Positions 1 through 4,958 of a DNA stretch of 5,769 nt are shown piece by piece. Position 1 is the first letter of the stretch, and each line of letters opens with the position of its first letter. The DNA is from Draconibacterium sp. (GTDB lineage Bacteria > Bacteroidota > Bacteroidia > Bacteroidales > Prolixibacteraceae). The position numbers and the translations under genes are program-made. The stretch covers positions 1-5,769 of the forward strand of contig WGCT01000517.1 of NCBI GenBank assembly GCA_015493625.1. The letters are read 5' to 3'. The notes beneath the pieces are model-generated. The model was given only the letters and a program-made list of their open reading frames with translations, was not told the origin of the DNA and ran no database searches.

Positions 1-255
1 GATTAATTTTACCTGTCCGAGTGCCGACCAAAGTTGGCGTTGCGATACCGAGTCGGTTTTTTTTTCAGGTGCGAGAACAGCACGGCCGGCCGCTACTGCA
101 CCCGACGAAACCACCACCACTTCAACGCCGTTTTTCAGCAAAAAGGCAACCTGGTCGACCAAATGGGCAATGCGCGAAACATTTAGTGTTCCGTCGGATT
201 TTGCCAAAACATTGCTACCAATTTTTACCGTTATTTTTTTATGTCGAAATTGCAT
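1..255 (-). CDS. proB: Glutamate 5-kinase, N-terminal part (runs off left edge)
   Basis: ProB phosphorylates the gamma-carboxyl of L-glutamate with ATP, the first step of proline synthesis in the cytoplasm. The first 85 residues are visible and the frame is open to the window edge. They fit the amino-acid kinase fold: KIGSNVLA at residues 11-18 is the phosphate-binding lysine/glycine region, VVVVSSGAVAAGR at 46-58 is the highly characteristic second glycine loop, and QLWSALGQVKLI at 74-85 matches the helix that follows in ProB. The ATG at 253-255 is the only plausible start, because the frame meets a TGA at 274-276 with no other ATG between. It begins 11 nt after the proC stop, so the two genes are almost certainly co-transcribed. 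No clear Shine-Dalgarno site is present, as is usual in Bacteroidota. The C-terminal part, including any PUA domain, is outside the window. Confidence 0.93.
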   Translation of the reverse strand, partial: MQFRHKKITVKIGSNVLAKSDGTLNVSRIAHLVDQVAFLLKNGVEVVVVSSGAVAAGRAVLAPEKKTDSVSQRQLWSALGQVKLI

Positions 256-266
256 TAATGCGGTTG

Positions 267-1058
267 TTAATTGTCAATCTTATTAAAAGATGCCATAATT
301 CCCTGTATCAGCGACGAGCTAAAACCCTTGTGCTCCATCTCGTTGAGACCTGTAATTGTTACGCCGCGCGGGGTAGTAACTTTGTCGATTTCGCGTTCGG
401 GATGGTTGCCCGATTGCAGTACCAATTCGGTGGCGCCTTTTACGGTTTGAGCAGTAATTAACTGTGCCATTTCGGCCCCGAATCCGATTTCGATACCACC
501 CTGCATAGCAGCGCGGATGTATCGTAGTGCGTAAGCAATTCCGCACGACGAAAGTACGGTTGCCGCCGCCATTAACTCTTCGCCAATCTCAACTGTTTTT
601 CCCAATTTGTTAAACAGGTCGATTACATATTTGCGATGTGGCTCGCTGTTTCCGTTTGCGGAGATGCAGGTTAACGACTCTTGCAATGCAATGGCAGTAT
701 TTGGCATCACCCTGAAAATAGGAATATCGGCACCAGCCATTTCGTTCAATTCGTTTATGCCGACGCCGGCAACAATTGAGATAAATATTTTATTGGAATT
801 TAATTCCGGTTTTATTTCATTAATAACCCCTTCAATGTGGTAGGGTTTTACCGCGACAATAATTACATCGGCATTTTTTACCGCTTGCAGGTTATTTTGG
901 AAAGTGTTAACTCCCAACTCTTTAAATTTAGAAAGCGTACTCTCTTTTCGGTCGGAGACAGAGATGTTGGAAGCTGCAATAAATCCCGATTTTTCTAACC
1001 CGATGGCGATTGCACCACCCATATTTCCTACTCCGATAATTGTTATTTTTTTATTCAT
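267..1058 (-). CDS. proC: Pyrroline-5-carboxylate reductase
   Basis: ProC reduces 1-pyrroline-5-carboxylate to L-proline with NAD(P)H, the last step of proline synthesis. The 263 residues match the usual length of about 260-275. The N-terminal Rossmann domain carries the dinucleotide-binding motif GVGNMGGAI at 9-17 and AVKP at 69-72. RVMPNTA at 116-122 is the family's hinge and active-site segment. The C-terminal helical dimerisation domain has SSCGIAYA at 170-177 (SGxGPAY in many homologues) and the signature TTPRGVTITGL at 228-238, followed by GFSSSLIQGI. The R in TTPRG replaces the second glycine of the common TPGG form; to my knowledge this is normal in Bacteroidota. The start ATG follows an A-rich leader, with a repeat hairpin beginning 18 nt upstream. 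proB follows after 11 nt. argD, the preceding gene, is 600 nt away across three repeat units, so proC may need its own promoter or long read-through. Confidence 0.96.
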   Translation of the reverse strand: MNKKITIIGVGNMGGAIAIGLEKSGFIAASNISVSDRKESTLSKFKELGVNTFQNNLQAVKNADVIIVAVKPYHIEGVINEIKPELNSNKIFISIVAGVGINELNEMAGADIPIFRVMPNTAIALQESLTCISANGNSEPHRKYVIDLFNKLGKTVEIGEELMAAATVLSSCGIAYALRYIRAAMQGGIEIGFGAEMAQLITAQTVKGATELVLQSGNHPEREIDKVTTPRGVTITGLNEMEHKGFSSSLIQGIMASFNKIDN

Positions 1059-1075
1059 AATATTTATTTTCTGAG

Positions 1076-1297
1076 TTAACCGTTAAAGCCAGATTTGTTT
1101 CCTCTTAAAATCACCGCCCTAAGAACGGTGTAAAATATTCATTTAATTCATCTTTTGTTGTAAAAGGTCAGTGAAATTGTTTTTCACTACTCCTTAAAAC
1201 TTAATTCGCTATTTTGTTTTTTGTTTTAATTCTAATTATTACCATGCTTTAGCTTGGTGTATTTTGCATAATAAAGTTCTTTGCTTTAGTCGTTAAT
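1076..1297. repeat. Hairpin repeat unit 1 (A1-B1-spacer-B'1-A'1)
   Basis: First of five composite repeat units. It has four small palindromes: A1 at 1076-1096 (stem decayed), B1 at 1112-1130 (CACCGCCCTAAGAACGGTG, one A shorter than other B copies), B'1 at 1240-1259 (TACCATGCTTTAGCTTGGTG) and A'1 at 1281-1297 (decayed form of GGCTTTAGCC). B and A carry CTAAAG in the loop region; B' and A' carry the inverse, CTTTAG, so the unit is an imperfect inverted repeat. The spacer between B1 and B'1 is about 109 nt and AT-rich, and parts of it reappear in unit 4 (taaaatattcatt, cactactc, ccttaaa). The unit begins 18 nt upstream of the proC start. Confidence 0.88.
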
Positions 1298-1310
1298 TTA
1301 ATGCTCAAGA

Positions 1311-1472
1311 TTAATGGCTAAAGCCGGGTTTCTACATTACTCTTGTCACCGCCCTAAAGGACGGTGTAAAATTATATTCACTAATTATCCTTTATCTTCA
1401 ATATCTTATTTTACACCATGCTTTAGCTTGGTGATATTTTAACTTATACATTTTTTGGCTTTAGCCTTTAAC
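1311..1472. repeat. Hairpin repeat unit 2 (A2-B2-spacer-B'2-A'2)
   Basis: Same layout as unit 1 with a shorter spacer (47 nt). A2 is at 1311-1331 with the GGCTAAAGCC stem-loop, B2 at 1347-1366 (CACCGCCCTAAAGGACGGTG, the consensus B core), B'2 at 1414-1433 (CACCATGCTTTAGCTTGGTG, the consensus B' core) and A'2 at 1457-1472 (GGCTTTAGCC). Only 13 nt separate A'1 of the previous unit from A2. B2 and B'2 fold into a 5-bp stem, one weak pair, 2 bp and a TAAA/TTTA tetraloop. Confidence 0.88.
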
Positions 1473-1489
1473 TTTTTCTTCCTTCAAAA

Positions 1490-1646
1490 TTAACCAATAA
1501 AGCCAATTTTCACTACCCTTAATAATCACCGCCCTAAAGGACGGTGTAAATTTATTTTTTGTAATTACTATTATTGTTTTTCCCTTTCACACCCTGCTTT
1601 AGCTGGGTGATAATTTAGCGTAAACTTTTGGGCTTTAGCCATTAAT
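1490..1646. repeat. Hairpin repeat unit 3 (A3-B3-spacer-B'3-A'3)
   Basis: Third unit of the argD-proC gap. A3 at 1490-1510 is badly decayed in its first half. B3 at 1527-1546 is identical to B2. B'3 at 1590-1609 reads CACCCTGCTTTAGCTGGGTG, differing from the other B' copies by A to C at position 5 and T to G at position 16, so the base pair is kept. A'3 at 1630-1646 contains a perfect GGCTTTAGCC. The B-B' spacer is 43 nt. The unit ends 12 nt from the argD stop codon and so lies entirely outside coding sequence. Confidence 0.87.
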
Positions 1647-1658
1647 TATTCATTCTTT

Positions 1659-2795
1659 TTATTCTGCAACCTCTTTTAATGCTTTTTTAAAAGCCGTTAA
1701 AAATTGGTCGGCCTCCTGAATTGTTATATTCAACGGTGGCAACAATCTTATTATATTTTGCCCAGAAACTCCGGTAAAAATACCAAAATCAAACAAAAGT
1801 TTTTGTCGCAGCAATTTTATTGGAGATGTAAACTCCAGTCCTATCATCAATCCTCTTCCGCGAACTTCGTATTTGTCGCTTATTCCCGACAACTTTTCCA
1901 TTAAATAGTTGCCAACTGTTTTTGAGTTCTTAACCAGCTTCTCATCCTGCATTACATCTAAAACGGCAATTGCAGCGGCACACGCCAGATGATTTCCACC
2001 AAAAGTTGTTCCTAACATTCCGTACCACGGCTCAATCTGTGGCTTAATTAAAACGCCGCCAATTGGAAAACCGTTGCCCATTCCTTTTGCAATGGTAATT
2101 AAATCGGGTTTAACATTGGAGTGTTGAAATGCGAAGAATTCGCCGCTCCGTCCGTAGCCCGACTGGATTTCATCTAAAATAAGAAGTGCTTCGTATTTTT
2201 CGGTCAAGCTTTTCAACTCGCTTAAGAAATTCTTTTTAGGAATATTAATTCCGCCAATTCCCTGAATTCCCTCTATAATTACTGCAGCAACGTCTCCTTT
2301 TTTTAACGCTTTTTCGGTTGCCTGAATATCGTTAAAAGGCAGAATAATCGCGTTATCGGTTTCGTTTACCGGGGCAATAATTTTTGGATTGTCGGTAATG
2401 GCAACTGCTGCCGATGTTCGTCCGTGAAACCCTTTTTTATAACTGACAATTTTCTTTTTACCGGTAACAAACGAGGCCAGTTTAATGGCGTTTTCGTTGG
2501 CTTCGGCCCCCGAGTTACAAAGGAAAAGCTGATAGTCAGGACAGCCGGAAAGTTTACCGAGTTTTTCTGCCAACTCAGTTTGTAACGGGTTTTGTACCGA
2601 ATTGGAATAGAACCCGATTTGCGACAGTTGAGTCGATATTTTTTCGACATAATGTGGGTGACTGTGTCCAATTGAAATAACGGCGTGCCCGCCGTATAAA
2701 TCGAGGTATTTGTTTCCGTTCGAATCCCATAAACGGCACCCTTTTGCTTTTACCGGAGTTATATCGAAAAGTGGATATACATCAAATAGTTTCAT
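1659..2795 (-). CDS. argD: Acetylornithine/succinylornithine aminotransferase
   Basis: PLP-dependent class III aminotransferase that transfers the amino group of glutamate to N-acylglutamate semialdehyde, giving N-acylornithine. The 378 residues are the normal size for ArgD. Visible motifs are NSGAEANE at 94-101 (PLP phosphate contact), FHGRT at 123-127, IIEGIQG near 173-179, LDEIQSG at 207-213 with the ring-nitrogen aspartate D208, AKGMGNGFP at 236-244 with K237 as the predicted Schiff-base lysine, and GTTFGGNHLACAAA at 262-275. The N-terminus MKLFDVYPLFDI supports the ATG at 2793-2795. In Bacteroides fragilis the arginine pathway runs through N-succinyl rather than N-acetyl intermediates, so the acyl group is open here. 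argC lies upstream in the pathway and in the operon, but the RAYT and two repeat units separate the two genes. Large hairpin arrays flank both ends of argD. Confidence 0.95.
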   Translation of the reverse strand: MKLFDVYPLFDITPVKAKGCRLWDSNGNKYLDLYGGHAVISIGHSHPHYVEKISTQLSQIGFYSNSVQNPLQTELAEKLGKLSGCPDYQLFLCNSGAEANENAIKLASFVTGKKKIVSYKKGFHGRTSAAVAITDNPKIIAPVNETDNAIILPFNDIQATEKALKKGDVAAVIIEGIQGIGGINIPKKNFLSELKSLTEKYEALLILDEIQSGYGRSGEFFAFQHSNVKPDLITIAKGMGNGFPIGGVLIKPQIEPWYGMLGTTFGGNHLACAAAIAVLDVMQDEKLVKNSKTVGNYLMEKLSGISDKYEVRGRGLMIGLEFTSPIKLLRQKLLFDFGIFTGVSGQNIIRLLPPLNITIQEADQFLTAFKKALKEVAE

Positions 2796-2806
2796 GTTTA
2801 AAATTT

Positions 2807-2834
2807 AGAATCAAGATACAAGAATCAAGACACA
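2807..2834. repeat. Two-copy 14-nt tandem repeat upstream of argD
   Basis: AGAATCAAGATACA at 2807-2820 is followed directly by AGAATCAAGACACA at 2821-2834 (13 of 14 identical), then by a partial third copy, AGACAAGA. It starts 12 nt upstream of the argD ATG, within the argD leader. It is unrelated to the A/B hairpins, which begin at 2914. I see no gene or convincing promoter in the rest of 2796-2913. Confidence 0.7.
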
Positions 2835-2913
2835 AGACAAGAAAATTAGTGTTTTAACTTAATCATGCTCTTGTGTGTAAAATCTTTTGTCATGAATGTT
2901 TCATATTTTTCAA

Positions 2914-3146
2914 TTAACGGCAAAAGCCGCGTGTTTTATTCCTTTATTACACCGCCCTAAAGAACGGTGTAAAATATTCATTCTATTTTTTTCTTAAAAG
3001 GATAATGTAACACACTACTCATTCCCCCTTAAATAAATTTGTAAAACTTAATCTTTAATTTCTTTTTTGTTTTATCTTTTTGTATTACACCATGCTTTAG
3101 CTTGGTGTATTTTGCGTAATAAAGTTCTTGGCTTTAGCCATCAATT
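2914..3146. repeat. Hairpin repeat unit 4 (A4-B4-spacer-B'4-A'4)
   Basis: A4 at 2914-2936 has the stem-loop CGGCAAAAGCCG, with an AAAA loop in place of TAAA. B4 at 2950-2969 reads CACCGCCCTAAAGAACGGTG, sharing the GAA variant with B1. B'4 at 3088-3107 is consensus. A'4 at 3130-3146 contains GGCTTTAGCC. With a B-B' spacer of 118 nt this is the longest unit. Its B flank, parts of its spacer and its B'-A' end match unit 1 closely. Confidence 0.88.
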
Positions 3147-3161
3147 TAATGCTGTTCAAGA

Positions 3162-3343
3162 TTAACGGCTAAAGCCGGTTTATTTATTGCTTATTACACC
3201 GCCCAAAAGGACGGTGTAAAATTTGTTTTTGTTTCTTTTTTAAATTCCCGTGTTAAGCTTAATATTATTTCGTTTTTTTTATTACACCATGCTTTAGCTT
3301 GGTGATTTAAGGTTTTACGTGTTTCCCGGCTTTAGCCATTAAA
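3162..3343. repeat. Hairpin repeat unit 5 (A5-B5-spacer-B'5-A'5), overlapping the RAYT stop
   Basis: A5 at 3162-3181 contains CGGCTAAAGCCG, one of the cleanest A hairpins. B5 at 3197-3216 is CACCGCCCAAAAGGACGGTG, changed only in the loop (AAAA). B'5 at 3285-3304 is consensus. A'5 at 3326-3343 contains GGCTTTAGCC. The minus-strand TAA of the transposase gene is at 3332-3334, inside A'5, so the unit and the gene physically overlap. The B-B' spacer is 68 nt. Confidence 0.87.
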
Positions 3344-3834
3344 AACTTTAAACCCATAATTTTTTATAAACTCATTATACTCTTCATCCCAAGTTTTAAC
3401 TTTATGATGTTCTTCCTGATTCTGAATATATTTCTTTACAACTTCAACTTGAGATTCGCTAACACTAACTGCAAAATACTCTTTTTGCCAATGCAAAACA
3501 TTTTCGCTTAGTTTGCTTTTATTGAACCAAAAAGAAGATTCACCTTTAATAAGCTGCATCACGTTCTCAATAGTTTGATTGTTTTTCAACCGAAAAAGAC
3601 AGTGTACATGATTATTATGTCCGCTAACAATTTCCATTAATATCTCTTTTTTTAACGCATTTTTGTGAATATGTTCAAATAAAGATTGCCTTGCATCCGG
3701 ATTTAAAATTGCCGCCCGTTTTTTGACAGTCCAAACCGCATGAATCCAAATTTTTACGTATGACATATTCTTTAGTATTAACGGCAAAAACCGCATGTTT
3801 TTCTTAGTTTTAATCACCACCCTAAAGGACGGTG
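3285..3834 (-). mobile_element. REPtron-like element: RAYT gene between inverted two-hairpin ends
   Basis: Read on the plus strand the order is B'5 (3285-3304), A'5 (3326-3343), the RAYT gene on the minus strand (3332-3766), A6 (3778-3800), B6 (3815-3834). The ends are inverted copies of the same two-hairpin module, and the gene fills the place that a linker of about 12-18 nt occupies between neighbouring units elsewhere in the window. This is the layout expected of a REPtron, a RAYT with its own REP repeats. The element boundaries are inferred from symmetry; no target-site mark is visible, and none is expected for HUH single-strand chemistry. Confidence 0.6.
3332..3766 (-). CDS. REP-associated tyrosine transposase (IS200-like Y1/HUH nuclease)
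   Basis: Small single-domain Y1_Tnp (IS200/IS605 TnpA-like) protein of 144 residues, predicted to nick single-stranded DNA at hairpins by forming a 5'-phosphotyrosine bond. From the chosen start, the opening MSYVKIWIHAVW is typical of the family. HVH at 53-55 (NNHVHCLF) is the metal-binding HUH pair, MQLIKGESSFW at 70-80 is the conserved central helix, and YIQNQEEHH at 113-121 supplies Y113, the predicted catalytic tyrosine. It appears full length and intact. The frame is open to an ATG-like position at 3820, but those extra 18 codons lie in hairpins A6/B6 and match no family sequence, so the ATG at 3764-3766 is preferred. The last two codons and the stop come from hairpin A'5. The gene lies between argC and argD in the same orientation. 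No tnpB or other partner is present, which favours a domesticated RAYT over an active insertion sequence. Confidence 0.88.
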   Translation of the reverse strand: MSYVKIWIHAVWTVKKRAAILNPDARQSLFEHIHKNALKKEILMEIVSGHNNHVHCLFRLKNNQTIENVMQLIKGESSFWFNKSKLSENVLHWQKEYFAVSVSESQVEVVKKYIQNQEEHHKVKTWDEEYNEFIKNYGFKVFNG

Positions 3835-3838
3835 TAAT
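3778..3838. repeat. Half repeat unit 6 (A6-B6) between argC and the RAYT
   Basis: A6 at 3778-3800 contains CGGCAAAAACCG and resembles A4 (both have the GGCAAAA form followed by GC.TGTTT). B6 at 3815-3834 is CACCACCCTAAAGGACGGTG, with one substitution at position 5. No B' or A' follows: the argC stop codon (3840-3842) begins within a few bases of the B6 flank. The half unit fills nearly all of the 73 nt between argC and the RAYT start, so both hairpins would lie in the RAYT leader of a read-through transcript. Confidence 0.85.
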
Positions 3839-3839
3839 T

Positions 3840-4808
3840 TTAAAATGCCACCGGCTTTAAATTCAATCCGGCTTTTTCGTTTAGTCCAAACATTAGGTTC
3901 ATATTTTGAACTGCCTGTCCTGATGCTCCTTTTACAAGGTTGTCGATTAAGCTAATTATAACTAATTTATTGCCATGTTTTTCTAAATAAACGACCACTT
4001 TGTTTGTGTTAACCACCTGTTTTAATGCAGGATTTTTATCGACAACAAAAACAAACGGATGCCCGGAATAGAACGAGCTGTAAATTTCTTTTGCCTCTTT
4101 AATTGTTCCGCTAAATTTTGTGTAGGCCGACGTGAAAATTCCACGAGTATGATTGCCGCGAATGGGTACAAAGTTAAAACCGTTGTTAAACGTTGGTTGC
4201 AACTGTGTCAGGCTCTCCAGTATTTCGCCTTCGTGCTGGTGCTGAAAAATTTTGTATGCCGATAAGTTGTTATTCCGCCAACTAAAATGTGATGTTGCTG
4301 TTGGGTTTTGACCGGCACCGGTTGACCCGGTAATTGCCTGTACGTGAATTTCGTCGGTTAATAAATTGTTTGCAGCGAGAGGTAAAAGTGCCAGTTGAAT
4401 TCCGGTAGCAAAACAGCCGGGATTAGCAATTTTCTGGGTAGCTTTTATTTTTTCACGATTTATTTCCGGCAATCCGTAAACAAAATCGTTTCCTGCTCTT
4501 TTTAGTCTGAAGTCGTGACTTAAATCGATTACGCTCAGCGATTCCGGCAAAGTGTTTTCTTCCATAAACTCCTTCGATTTGCCGTGCCCCATACAGAGAA
4601 AAATTACGTCAACCAACTCGAAAGGCATTTCGGCGGTAAATTTCAAATTGCTTTCGCCCAACAAATCGATATGAACATCGGAAATTAGATTTCTCGCGTT
4701 ACTCGAACTCTGTACAAACCCGATTTCTGCGTCGGGATGATTGATTAAAATGCGTAACAACTCTCCAGCCGTGTACCCTGCCCCTCCTATTATTCCTACT
4801 TTTATCAT
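3840..4808 (-). CDS. argC: N-acyl-gamma-glutamyl-phosphate reductase
   Basis: ArgC reduces N-acetyl- (or N-succinyl-) gamma-glutamyl phosphate to the semialdehyde with NADPH, the step before ArgD in arginine synthesis. The 322 residues fit the shorter ArgC type. GIIGGAGYTAGELLRIL at 5-21 is the NADP-binding Rossmann loop, IDLSHDFRL at 94-102 is a conserved core strand and turn, NPGCFATG at 129-136 holds the predicted nucleophile C132, HQHEGEI at 190-196 provides the family's histidine/glutamate active-site segment, and KGASGQAVQNMN at 293-304 is the C-terminal signature. The ATG at 4806-4808 gives the canonical short N-terminus MIKVGIIGGAGYTAGE. argG lies 150 nt upstream, so the two are probably in one operon. 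The stop codon directly abuts the repeat half unit, with no coding sequence lost. Confidence 0.96.
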   Translation of the reverse strand: MIKVGIIGGAGYTAGELLRILINHPDAEIGFVQSSSNARNLISDVHIDLLGESNLKFTAEMPFELVDVIFLCMGHGKSKEFMEENTLPESLSVIDLSHDFRLKRAGNDFVYGLPEINREKIKATQKIANPGCFATGIQLALLPLAANNLLTDEIHVQAITGSTGAGQNPTATSHFSWRNNNLSAYKIFQHQHEGEILESLTQLQPTFNNGFNFVPIRGNHTRGIFTSAYTKFSGTIKEAKEIYSSFYSGHPFVFVVDKNPALKQVVNTNKVVVYLEKHGNKLVIISLIDNLVKGASGQAVQNMNLMFGLNEKAGLNLKPVAF

Positions 4809-4958
4809 TTAATTCTTATTTCATATTTGTTTTTCCATCGACATTCGATATTCATTTTTCTTCTTTTGAATTCCGAATTTCGATTAGCCACGAAGGTGTG
4901 CCTTTGGCAGAATTTCGATTTCAGATTTTTCTTTCAATCGACATTCAATATTCTAATC
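4809..4958. other. argG-argC intergenic region with short dispersed repeats
   Basis: No gene is visible. ATCGACATTCGATATTCA at 4837-4854 recurs as ATCGACATTCAATATTCT at 4937-4954 (16 of 18 identical, offset exactly 100 nt). AATTTCGATT occurs at 4876-4885 and 4911-4920. Between them, 4887-4908 can form a weak hairpin (GCCA/TGGC and AGG/CCT with an uneven internal loop). None of this resembles the A/B hairpins elsewhere in the window. I found no convincing Bacteroidota promoter (TTTG / TAnnTTTG) on the minus strand. Confidence 0.6.

Noticed and set aside
21..461. Plus-strand open frame across the proB/proC junction, and other plus-strand frames opposite argC, argD and argG
   Set aside because: They are antisense to well-supported genes, show no recognisable domain, and have composition explained by the genes on the other strand.
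1112..1433. B and B' hairpins as Rho-independent terminators
   Set aside because: The stems are short and interrupted, and no U-tract follows them in the sense of the operon transcript, so a classical terminator is not supported.
1076..1646. Regularly spaced repeats that could suggest a CRISPR array
   Set aside because: Repeat types alternate in inverted orientation, spacers differ greatly in length (43-109 nt), and no cas gene is present. The pattern is that of palindromic REP-type units.
2841..2848. Possible Bacteroidota -7 box (TAATTTTC on the minus strand) for argD
   Set aside because: It lacks the final G of TAnnTTTG, and I see no TTTG at the right distance upstream. In DNA this AT-rich such near matches are expected by chance.
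3767..3820. Longer N-terminus for the transposase beginning at 3820
   Set aside because: These codons lie in hairpins A6 and B6. The family's conserved N-terminus, MSYVKIWIHAVW, begins at the ATG at 3764-3766.
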